Positions 1-11,800 of a stretch of DNA of 20,542 bases are shown here, piece after piece. A program made the translations under genes and the position numbers. Numbering within the stretch: position 1 is the first letter of the stretch; the number at the start of each line of letters is the position of its first letter. Origin of the DNA: Phoronis ovalis. Its lineage: Eukaryota; Phoronida; Phoronidae. Under the pieces are notes generated by a model. That model ran no database searches, was not told where the DNA came from, and worked only from the letters and a program-made list of their open reading frames with translations. The stretch is from NCBI GenBank assembly GCA_028565635.1, contig JAOXYB010000016.1:1-20542 (forward strand), in the 5' to 3' direction.

Positions 1-146
1 TGACATAGATGGCTTTACAACTAAAGAAACTACATCATATGATGGGCATCTGTCTGCACCTGCAGACCTCTTGTTTTGTAAATGGCATGTTTGTTAGTTG
101 TATACAATAAACTGATAAATATATTTATATTCATGTTCTGCTTCAG

Positions 147-3100
147 TAATAAACCAAACCCTGCAGCCATTAGTAATAAGCTAATTGGGGAAATGCCTGG
201 CAGAGCTTGTGAAAGTTGTTATGGTAGGTTTCAACCTTGAAGATTTCAAAGTTACTGTATAGAATCTACAAAAGTCAAGATTTTTGTATAATGTTTTGAA
301 TGTTCAGAAGTGTATCAGCTTTATGATTTCATAGTGGAGAGATCCTAGTGCACTTTATTTTACACCATGACATGCATAATTTATCAAGGAAAGTTCAAAC
401 TCAGTTCAACAATTTTTAGACCAATATTGAAAATAGTGAAAACACAAGGATATTGTCAGAATATAACATTTCAGCTGCCAGCTCACCTCAGTGGTATGCT
501 TGGGGACCTGTTCATATGCAATGTCGTCTGTGCTCTGCTTGCTGGAATTACTGGAAAAAAGCTGGTGGACTTAAGATGCCAACTAGGCTAGGTGACATGC
601 TCATTACTTGTGCTTTTATTACTTACTACAGTTAAAATATGTTAAATGTAAAGAGCCAACCCCATTCTGCACCTTTCTGTTATAAATTCTTGTTGTTTGT
701 AAAATACAAATCCTCAAAACATTAAATAAGTGTACTGGACTGACACCTGTGCTTGCTAAACTCAACAAGTTTTTAAGAATTAAAATTCAGAATTTAATTA
801 TAAGCGTGTAATAAAAAAAAATTGTAACTCCACACTGGCACATCTTTCTTTGGAGGGCTTCTTTATTAATGATTTAACTGTACTTTTGTTTTAATTACTT
901 ACATTCTTGGCTTCCTTTTGTAAGGCCAACATTTAATCTTCATATCATGTATATATTTTGTAGACGGTGAACGTCCAGCTCCTAATCAAAGAACAGGTAA
1001 CTACTTTTATATGCTCTATGAATACCCGATTTTGCTAGTTGTACTAAACTTTTAGAAACCATGTTTTGTTGGTTAAAAATGGAGCTGATTTACAATTCTG
1101 ATTCTCGTATGTTTATGAACTATTCCAGGACTTTCGTGGAAGTCTAGTGATATTACATTGTTGTCTTTTACATTTTTATAATTTTTCTGTGTCAGATGTT
1201 TAAGACTGGAGCATTTATAATGGTTCGGTCTCTTGTGTATCAACTTCCACCGTAAATATAACACATGTTGTTTTACAGAACGTATTCAAATGCAACAGAC
1301 CATGCGTACACACAAGTGTACGATTGCTGGATGCGGAAAAGTGAGTATTCATGAAGTAGTCATTATAATGTAGAAGCATTATTTGTTAGCTTTATGTTCA
1401 TTGTTCTGTGGTCAAATATCAGTTCTCAACATCATCCAACTATTTTGTATTATTCTTGTTATTATTGTTGTAATACTTGATGTATTTTTCGTAGGAGTTC
1501 AAGCTCAAGACTCATTTAGCTCGTCATCTTGCCACGGCCCACAATTTAACTATTCGTTCAGGGAGCCCACGTCCAGTGATGAAGACTAGAGCCGCTTTTT
1601 GTTTGATAACGACTCCTCTTACACGAATCTCCCGTCTCATATGCGCCGATATACTTAAACCAAAAAGAGCTGCGAGAAACCCTACGACGCCAATAAATAT
1701 TGCTACTATTAAACAAGAATGTAAGTGTTGAGAGAAACATTGGCTCAAAGCCTGTAACATCTACAATATTATTGATGGCACTTTTTGTTCAAATGAGTCA
1801 AACAAATAAGTTACTATTAATATGTTCTGTTGTTAAGAAGAGATGTTTGTAAAACTTATAATAATATGTTCTTAAGACGGAACTTGCATTGCTAACAATC
1901 CATTTCAAAGTTAAATGAAAATGCAAATATACAGCTGGTCAACCCTGGAAATGGAAAGAAATATCAGATCAGTGGGGTGTATTAATGTCTCGGAGAGTGT
2001 ATGAGATTTTGTATTCCTTTGCAGTTTGAAATGCTTTAGATAAAGTCTTTGTATATTGTTACCTAGGTCAAGCTCGTCTCCCCGATGTTTTGGGCAAGCT
2101 GCCGAAACTAAAACCACACAAGAAAGAATTTATGGAAACAGTTTCTGAAAAGCTGGGTATAGATACATCACAAGAGAAACCAGCGTGTCTGAGACGGACT
2201 GAACGACCAAAAACACCCCAAAATTTAGCCTACCCAGCCCTAACGTTGGAGGAAAGTAAGTTTACTGTTGTGTGTAAATGTAACATTAAAATACTTTCAA
2301 CAGACTACAGTAATATCAGAAATATATAGTCACCTGCTGTTTTGAGTTGTTACTAGTACTCAAACATTTAAACTATTCTTTTTGAAAATTAATTTCCTTC
2401 TAGTCTTGATGAATTTGTACTGGACAAGAATCAATGAGTACAAAGGTTAAACTTTTAGTGGACCAAAATAATAAAGTTTTTACTAAATTTTAGTTCAAGA
2501 ATGCTGAAAAATGTCAATACTTATATATTATGTCTATTAGTGATTGTATATGTATATTGTGCTCTTCGATGATAAATAGAAATGCTGTTGTACACGTCAC
2601 TAGGTTCTGTCTCTCAAATTGAAAATTTGCACGGCCATATTTGCTGAATATTTTTAGTTACTGATCGACGAGAAAAATTAGACGAAGCCCAGAGACAAGC
2701 AGAAATGAATCGAACATCGTCATCAATTATGAGAAAACGTCCATTTGAACAAACAAACGGAAATGGCATAGATGGTATGTTCTACTGCTTTTCTGTTTTT
2801 TTGTCATGTTATGTTCTGTTATCTCACTCACCTGTAATGCTCTCAGTAAGTTAATCTTGTATATCATCTTGGTCTTTAATGTTCTTTAAAGATAAATACA
2901 TGGAAAAGCTCTTTGTTTGTTGACAAACCTACTGTCATGTTATGCCACAATGATAATGCTGAGGAAATGTTTTGTCCAGCATCTCTGAGGTGCCTTATAT
3001 TGTATGATATCCGTTAAAATGTCTTTTCGGGTGCATCTGTCCTCATACAAGATTCTCTCCATGATTAATGAACATTTGGTCGATGCAGTATGTCCTCTGG

Positions 3101-4220
3101 CATGCATCTGTTCATTCTAGTCCTAAAACTAAAGCGTCACAATCCATTTATGTTGCTGATTTTTGGCCGTTGCTTTTTTCTACTGCTAATTTTAACTTTT
3201 AGGACCCTCTCCTAAGAAGCCTCCCATGAGTGTCATCAGACAAGCTGGTGGGATAGTCACAAATAATATGGTGGTGAGTACTTTTGTATTTTACCGAATT
3301 ATACTTTCAGCAATAAATTATCAAACTGCGTATCAAAAGCATGACATATTGTTAATGATACTGACCTCTTTCAGATGTTAGTGTATACCAGGAGACAGAT
3401 ACAAGATGGTTAAACCAATAGTATTCTGAAAAAAATTATGCTGGTTTTGAAAAAAGGTGAATCAAACTGTTCTCTGTGTCCTTTGCAGACCAGGGTGCTC
3501 CATAATTATGTCCTTTAATAACCTGAGTTAATAATGTACATGTTCCTTCTATCTATAGCATGGACTGGTGAATCATAATATGAATGGCGGTAGCTCACGG
3601 CGTACAGGCAGGAAACAGATACTCAGCTGGGTAGACGCACCAGATGATGTCTACTTTATAGCTACAGATAATACAAGGTTCGTGTATGTTTTATTTTTCA
3701 GGAATTTTCTGACCTTTTGACACGAGGTCTGGGTCTTTTTAATTTTGAGTATGTTGGCACCTTAAATTAACACATATAAATTGGGAACTGGATGTATGAA
3801 TTTCTGAAGGCTGAATACTTTTCTGAATTAAAATGATACAGAGAATTACAATTCATGATGATTCAAGGAAGGAGTGAATCCTAAATCACCCTGTGCAACT
3901 ACTTGAATCAGCTTGTATATGAGGAAATTTTTCACAGACCTGTTCTGAAATACATTGTGGATACTGTATGTTCTGATGCAAGCTACAAAATACTTTTACA
4001 AATCTTCAGGATTTCATGTTGGTGCAAGTTTTGAAAATTGTTTGCTAAATTCTCTCTTTTTAGAAAGATTCGCAAGCAATTAACACAAGTGGAATTTAAG
4101 AAGGCTGCCCGCAAACCTTGGCGTAACTTAAAGGTGAAAATCCCGGGAATGAATATACTAGTCAATAGCAAGCCTCTTCAGCAAGCAAAAAGTGTGGAAG
4201 AAGTTGTTGTGTTGGACTGA
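147..4220 (+). CDS. MTA: Metastasis-associated protein MTA (NuRD subunit), 3' partial, 10 exons
   Basis: Scaffold subunit of the nuclear NuRD deacetylase/remodelling complex. Exons I derive: 147-223, 475-591, 964-996, 1279-1340, 1495-1720, 2067-2255, 2658-2774, 3203-3273, 3559-3677, 4064-4220. All have AG/GT borders and join in one frame (388 residues, TGA stop). In order the fragment shows a Asn-Lys-Pro-Asn-Pro stretch and GRACESC, as in human MTA1. The GATA-type finger has Cys 21, 24, 45 and 48 and the WYAWGP and [19 protein letters not shown] signatures. A C2H2 finger follows at 89-112. The first RBBP4/7-binding region (about 125-172, MKTRAAF to IKQEC) comes next. A basic linker, [10 protein letters not shown], leads to [16 protein letters not shown], the second RBBP4/7 motif (KKAARKPWR, 349-357) and a VVVLD end. 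BAH, ELM2 and SANT lie upstream of base 1. Which vertebrate paralogue (MTA1/2/3) it matches is not meaningful here. Identity is near certain; individual junctions are less so. Confidence 0.93.
964..996 (+). other. MTA: 33-nt micro-exon of MTA
   Basis: A tiny internal exon between tttttgtag and gtaact. It completes a split Asp codon and encodes [10 protein letters not shown], aligning with the GERPGPN segment after the GATA finger of human MTA1. It enters in phase 1 and leaves in phase 1, so skipping it keeps the frame. Confidence 0.85.
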
Positions 4221-4980
4221 ACCATGTCTGTGCATGTAATTCTACGCGAAGTTAAAAATTGCATTTTTAAACCTGACTGATGCAACTAAGTTGTTATAAC
4301 AAAGTCTTGCCCTCAAAGCCTAGAACAATGACCTATCAATCCCCAAGTGGTCAGGCTAGATTTGTAGTGTTTTAACGTTTGACATTTAGGTTCTCCTGAA
4401 ACAATGGCGTCCTCTACATATAGATGTAAGTGTAAATGCCATGTCGTCTTCAGATACCTCCACCATAAATATAATGGCAAGGAAAATACCGACTCGTATA
4501 CTGGTATATGATTTCTGAAGATGAAGAATGTTGTGTATATGAATGGTCAGACGGCTGGTCAATTGTGTGGTTAACTATATGGACGGATAAAATAAGGAAA
4601 TGTTTGAACTGTGTATTATGATTCACTAAAAAGTGACCGATCAGATTTGAAATTTTGTATAATAATAAGCTTTTTGATTACTTGTAATTTTTTATATTTA
4701 TGTAGATATTTTGTTTATATAGATAGCATTCTGAGACGAGATGTGTTACTTAATAGTTTGTTTAGACACAGACGTTCGCATTATATTTATATTATTAATG
4801 TGATCTCCTTCCTTGTCACTGAACTGTTTGTAACTGTTCTCAACATACTGAATCAAAATTGTGCAGTTCTGTACATTACCACACTTGAGCGATTTGGTTT
4901 GTGCAACATGATTTAAGATTTCAAACAAGGAATGTGAAGATTACTTGTGCCTAGGCTAATAAAAGTAGACAGCTATTCTG
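4221..4980 (+). other. MTA 3' UTR with candidate poly(A) signals
   Basis: Downstream of the TGA the sequence is AT-rich and lacks a convincing reading frame. The first canonical AATAAA on this strand is at 4958-4963, about 740 nt after the stop. Further AATAAA hexamers lie at 5512-5517 and 5799-5804. The first is the simplest end. Use of the last would make the transcript overlap the antisense calpain-15 3' UTR. Confidence 0.5.
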
Positions 4981-5700
4981 AGTAATCAAAAGCCCCAGTC
5001 AGATATGCACTGCACGGTTTGGTTATTGTTGCAATGAAGTGTTAAAAACCTTGCCCTGATATTTCTTAGTCAGATTACAGCTTAGGTTGAAGGGTGACCA
5101 GTATGGTACAAAGCCGGATACCATAATGATAAACCTTCCCACCAAAAGGTATCCTGCTAATTGGTAAGACTCGTCAATTTATAAACCCACCAAAGTTTTG
5201 TAATCTTCCCTGCCATGTCCACTTAATCCCAAGCTGTTGTCTCAATAGTCCTCAATATTTGCTAAACAGTGTTTCTTGTAATTTCTTTAAACTTGCACAT
5301 AAGTCTGGATTCATCAACTAATTTTCTAAAATTACCAATTAATTGCCTGTGTATTGAGCAGTACAAAATATTATTAACAAATCAGTTATTATGCATATGA
5401 CAACCAAAGAATGATTAAATGGTTACATTTACTTAATAGTTACTTCTGGAAGTTACAAATATTTCTTTATGTAATTTTCAACTGAACAAATAGATATTTG
5501 TCAGAACACAAAATAAAATCGATTCTAATATCTCGTCTTCCTGTGTTTTACCAAAAAGCCATCATGGTTTTGCACAATCCCATACCATGCATAGTGAGTT
5601 CAACTATAACAAAAAGTTGATGATGAATATTTCTTGCTGTTTTAAATTCATTTGTTAGTCACCATTTTTTGTTACTGAGGAAATCAGCTGGATCCTTTTA
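4981..5700. other. Short convergent intergenic spacer
   Basis: Sequence between the likely 3' ends of MTA (+) and calpain-15 (-). I see no gene. A 7-bp inverted repeat (GGATACC at 5115-5121, GGTATCC at 5148-5154) is the only structure noticed, and may be chance. Confidence 0.4.
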
Positions 5701-5717
5701 CAAATTTCGAAAAGGCC

Positions 5718-5723
5718 TTTATT
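5718..5723 (-). terminator. Poly(A) signal of calpain-15
   Basis: TTTATT on the + strand reads AATAAA on the - strand. It lies about 160 nt downstream of the calpain-15 stop codon, a normal position for a cleavage signal. Confidence 0.5.
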
Positions 5724-5883
5724 TTTGCCTGCTATCAACTATGTATTTGCACTTGTCCCATTTAGCAAAGTACAATATATCCTTATAACTGATGCAGATA
5801 ATAAATGCGGGACATTGCAATTTTAAGCAAGTATCAATCTTCAGCCCATAGGTCAACGACAATACAATGCTACAGTTGATTGA

Positions 5884-8800
5884 TTAGATGGGTCTGGGTG
5901 AGTGCAGTCCATAAACATCTTCAGTTATCTTTGGCGAGTGATTAACACCAGATAGATTCCACTTTCCTAGACCACTTTCAGAAGATATACGATGAATCAG
6001 ACGATGAGAGATAGAATATCCACCAGTTCCTTCAAGCTGGGATAACACGATTATAACTTGTCTGAAATATAAGGATTTTTCCGTCAGCAATAATACCACA
6101 TTGTGAATCTTTTACAACACCCTTTTATATACAATTAAAGAAGCATTCACGATCACAAACAACTACATGTCATACACTGCAAAACATCACTAACCTAAAA
6201 AGCACATTTGAAATCCACCAAATCTTAATTAATTCGACTCCGTTTCACATGTCTGTATGTACTTACACAGCTAAAACATTCTTGCCAAAGAAAGAAAATG
6301 TACTACATGGCAAACACATTGAGATATGCAAATCATAAAATTACCTGTGTAATGGTGGGACAGAGTCCACTGTTCTTAAGACACCTCTAGTCGATACCAC
6401 ATTCATACTATCTGAGCAGTCACATTCTACTTGAATGCTGCAATCTGGAAATCGATTTTCAAGCACAACCACCAAACCTGCCCATCCATGTGTTAAGTAA
6501 TATGCGGTCATTCCCTCACGACCCTATAAACATGGATTGGCAAAAATAATGTACATAATTTGAGCCAACAGCAGTTATACCAAGCCAAAGAACCTGTTTG
6601 AAATGGCAGCATCGAAGTCATACAGTACTGAATTAAGTTTTAGTGTTGATTTCCATCAAAATTACAAAAATAATTCTACAGAATGATACAGTTGTAGTTA
6701 CAACCTATAAGGAACCTATTGCCAAATATCTGTGTCGATGCTTTTCTAGATAATGCAAATATTTCAATAAAAAATTTCAATTTTCAATTCGATATGACTT
6801 TACATTTAAAAGCATGTTATGAAAATAGGTTCATGACCTTGAAATCTGGATACCAGAGACACAGTCATGTGGACCTTCTGTATATATATTTGACATGGTG
6901 GATAATTACCACACAAGCATCTAATTGAAATGGAGTAGCCATTTTTGTATTGGGTTTTTGAATTGAATATCATTAATCCATACGGATCAATAATTCAATA
7001 GGGCAGCCAGAGTTACTATTTGTAATCTTTCACAAAACTGGACAGCCATTTATAACATAAGATATTAAATATACTACTTAATTAATAAGCAAAGTACACA
7101 CCTCGTGTCTTTGACCCTTAGCAATGGTAAGTTGTATTATGGTATCTGCCAAGAAATGCTGGTCAGTTGGTATTATTTGTTCAGTTGTCACTGGCTTCGA
7201 GCTATGCAGAGAAACTACGTAATTCGGAAATTGGTCTGCACCTGTTAAACCTAGAAAACCCACAACCTACATGAATAGGTTTCTCAATTCAAATACTACC
7301 ATTTTTACTTGCAACTGAATGCACTGCACATACTTGATTTTAACTTACTTGTTATTTTTTCCTAATTTATATATTAATTCAGCTGACTAATGTTCTCTCA
7401 AGGCAATAAGCAATATATTTTGACACTATTTAGTAAAGAAATTGATCAAGATAGAACATGGAGATGCACAATCGAAAATTAACAGAAATAAAGATTTCCA
7501 TCATTCTAACTTATTCATGAGATGTTACCAGCTACTAAGCCAATCATATACTATTTACAAGTTTGGAGGTCCACATATCTGCTGTCACTATTGATAGATA
7601 TGACCAAATGCCTCACAGAGCAGTGAAGGTTCATTATTGCTATCTGAAATACCTAAATTCCAGTGATTAAAAGCTACAGCCACAACTACATATTCTCCTG
7701 GTTCCAGCATGGTACTACAACCTACAAAACTGCGAACCTGACGCTTGCTATGGTCTATAAGTGGTCCTGCAGAAACATGTGCTGAACCAGAGCGTAGCAC
7801 TATAATACACAGATCAACGGTTGTTCTATCAGTTTTCTCAGAGCCTCTAAAAAACAAGAAAATGAGAATGCATTGGTTGAAATATATTTATATAACATAA
7901 CTTACAGCAAACTGTGGAGAAGCTTATAAGCAATAATCACAATCCTTTGTTAATAACAGTTAAGGAGATACTCGGTTAAAAATTTAACTTACCTTGCACC
8001 CTCCTGGAAGAGTCCAAATTCTATTTCTGTAGGTTGAAAAACTGTTACGTGCACAACCTGAATCGGATTTTGAGAATTTGTTGGAAAGTGACCAGACATA
8101 CGGACTTCACACCAGTTTGGTCTCACTTTACAGATATCCGCACAATCAAAATAACTATAACACCAAGAAAACAAAATGATTGTTTGATTATTAAAACTAG
8201 CCAGTAACATCCAATAGTATACTCCAAAAACTGTAAAAGTTTTATATAGAAGAGAGTGAAGTTGCACAGTACTGTTGAGGTTCTATCCTTGCTCAAGTTA
8301 GAAAGAGGGGCAATTAGACGAAGTATATTTCTGTTGTAATTTTGTTCCAAGTCATAATATTTTCTATCACATTGCGAATATTTCATTGAAACAAGTTTCC
8401 CCTGGAGTACTAGACTGGTAACTCATACAGGAAAAAATATCTTAATTATTTTTTTTTAATATGAAAAGAAATGCCAACTTTGTCATACCAAACATGCAAG
8501 ACCCTAAAATAACCACCCATTTAAACAATGTTAAGAATATGTGAATATTATGATGTTTCTTTCTTACCGCATAAAGTCAGTAAATGATATCCAAAAAACA
8601 CCCTCAGCAGCACCATGAACCCTGAGATGATCACGTTCTGATGCATCCAGATTTGTCCATAATTGTGAACTGTCAGACCAGTCTCCTTTCCAAGAAAACC
8701 TGCCCCAAGGATTCCGTAGTCTAACAAGCCTGTGAGTATAATGAACAACTTAAAGTTGGTAATACTATAATCGTATACTTTTTATAATTTTCACTGAAAT

Positions 8801-11800
8801 TCAGAACACAATGCAATATAGCGTATTGCTAAATTTCATTCCCATAAACAAAAGCATTTATGGTAATGGATATCTATATGCTGCAGTGAAAACAAATTCC
8901 AGCAAATACATTTAAAACATCATATATTACACAATATCCTTGAAAATAACGGAAATTACAGTTACGGTATTGATATCAATTAATATCGAACAAAATAGAA
9001 TAGTGAAACAAATAGCACTAAAAAGTGTCAGGCAATTTTCCCATAACCCATATACATCTGTCTGGTGGTGATTGAAGAAAATAATGGCTTCTACTCAGGA
9101 AGTTGCTGGACAGAGATCATAAACCCTTTAAATGCTTCAGAAAGATTTCCAGCACAAGAACAATCAATAAATTTCAAATCTCAAATGAAAGAGAATAGGT
9201 AGGATTTTTTAGAACAGGAAATCTTTTTATAATGGTATATATACATGAACACATGCACACACACATATATATAATATATAATGCAACATGAAGATCTCAT
9301 CTTATCTGACTTGCCTATTTTGTCTAACATTCTGAACATCTAATATGGAGTAAGCATGCCTTGCCCTGAGACCTAAATTCTCATAAATCTGCTCATCCAC
9401 TTTCATGTTACCACCACCACAAGAAGCACCCATTAAATATCTAAAAAATATTGAAATCAAAAAGGATATCAGCAAAGCACAAACATTGCATAAAATAGAA
9501 GTTATAAATAGAAGGCAAATGTCCATGATAGCAGCTTTTAATCCGAGATGGTAAATCCACACACTAAAAAATATTTTAAGAGGAATGTCTCACAAAATTA
9601 GCTGGATAAAAAAATCTGCCAACACTGTGCTGATCCGAAATTCCCAAACCCACATCGATAATGATTAATCTAATGAGATTTTGACATGATTGCTATATCT
9701 ATCAGTGGCTTACAGCAGTTGTCAACAACTGAAAACAGTCACTTATGATGACTTAGCATTTTATTCAAGATATCTGGGGCTACCTTTAAAATCAATTAAA
9801 CAGTGATGAATATTAAAATAGTACCCTGATTCTCTTGAACTAAGTAGTTGTGCCCATATAAGGTCAGGATCTATTTCTTCTTCTTTACCATTGGCAGCAG
9901 TTGCTGAATCATAATGCCATATGTTATTATTGCATTATTATGAAATGTTACAATAAAACTAACCACCCACTACATATTAGAATTGAATAGATCGTCTGAA
10001 GGAATCTCAAAAATACTCTCTAACCATAGATAAAATTAATTTGATTTTCAGACAAAAAGAAATACATTTAGGATGCCCATTAGGAGTTTGATACTTAATT
10101 GATTTGTCATTAGCGAATCAAAAGAGAGGCAATTTACACAGATCAGGGTAATGAGTAGAGAGAAAGTTTTTTTCGACTCCTCCGCTGACTAGAATCATGC
10201 AATTATTACTGTAAATCACTATTAATAACTAAAATACAATACCCACTTATTATAATGTCAACCCAAGTAAAACTTACCATGTAACATTATACTTTCACAT
10301 GGTGCACCAGTTAGAGTGGCTAGACCTTCAATGCACCGTCCAGCAATAAGTGCCTCATAACAACCATGTACTTTAGCTAATGCCTTTTCTATTATAGGTA
10401 CCCACAGCTGTCTCCGCTTAGCCTAAAAAAGATCAGGGCTGAGTATTATCTATACCAAAACATTACAATACAAAAATGGGTGCGACTCTTACAACCAAAA
10501 CACATGCTTATATAAATCTATTAAGTCATTCAAACCCTGCTTACAAGTAACAGGAATAAAAGTGCTACTGGCTGTATCATCATAAATACCTGCGAATACA
10601 CTAAACAGCGATGTCCATTGCATGGAAAAAGATCATCAACTAACACAGTCTTCCACAGTCCGTCTTTACACAGTCGTACTTGATATGCACCTTCTTTGCA
10701 ATATTCTTGCGTTATCAAAATATTCTTCACAAGATCTGGCTTCTCTGCTAACACAGCCAGCGCACTAAGAAACCTGGAATGATACACGAGTAAACTAGCA
10801 AATATTACCAGGCCTCTGTCATCTTTAATACAAAATGTTCACAATCATAAGAATGCAGGAAATTTCTTTGTGCTATTTGTAAAAGTTGTTGAAGCTCTCC
10901 TCTACATATTGTGTACCAACATGTTCCCATGTTGTGCGATCATAAAATTGATCAATGTGCACCTACGATATCTCATATACGAAAGAAATCTGTCCGACTG
11001 TATTCTTGTAACAGCTCCAAAAAGAAGGATGGGATGGAAATTATATGCCCCACAACTCCGTTGCGAGCTAATAAAATATTAAAAGTTAAATACCAACCAG
11101 CAATTTCCAAGAATTCCTTGCGATATGTCAGTAGGTCTCGGAGTTCTAAAGATAGCCCAAGGTATGCGAGTCTCGCTAGCATCTACAGGTGTTATTTCTT
11201 CTGGTCTGCACCATTGGACAACAACTTGGGCAGATTGTGGTACTTGGTTCAAATTATAGTACAGAGATTTAGGTGCAGGAGGAAAGGAATCATCCACAAA
11301 TTTTTCTTGGCTCTGTTAAAAAGCGAAATACACATTTTTAAAATTAAAAAGATCGAAATAAATGTTCCCATTTGCAAAATTACATGTAATTAAGCTGAAG
11401 CACTGGCAAAATCAATGGCTGTCTAGATAATGTGATTTTCATGCCTAGTTTGACAACTGTACACACACCTCCATGACTAGCATATCATGCAGACATATCT
11501 TAATGTTATTATGAATAGTGAGACAGATGTCATATCACTGACATTTAACTGGTAGTGGAGTTGACAAAAATTTTGGTGACTTTGCATTGAGTTTTTACTA
11601 GTAAATTCTCATTCACTAACTGTAGTATATGATCATTATATAATATGCTACATGTAATACTATAAGGAAACGAAGAAATAATGATTATTATGTTAATTAG
11701 TAAACTATTGCTAGGCCGCAAAGAATTTAGATTTTCTTTTTTAATTATAGCTAGCATTACAAAGTTACATTCTTTTATTAAGGCATATATTAATATATAA

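Noticed and set aside
1-146. Possible further upstream MTA exon
   Set aside because: No segment here encodes the expected SANT-to-linker sequence behind splice sites; treated as intron.
4611-4916. 101-codon open frame in the MTA 3' UTR
   Set aside because: No ATG at its start, AT-rich, low-complexity hydrophobic peptide with no recognisable domain.
5115-5154. 7-bp inverted repeat in the convergent spacer
   Set aside because: Short arms with a 26-bp loop; expected by chance in AT-rich DNA.
11091-11100. Donor at TGGTTG|GTATTT for calpain-15 exon 3
   Set aside because: It leaves phase 0, which puts a stop codon at the start of exon 4. The GTTGGT donor two codon positions earlier gives the family motif CWFLSALA.
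10911-11393. 160-codon open frame on the + strand
   Set aside because: Overlaps calpain-15 exon 3 in antisense and runs into intron; no splice or family support.
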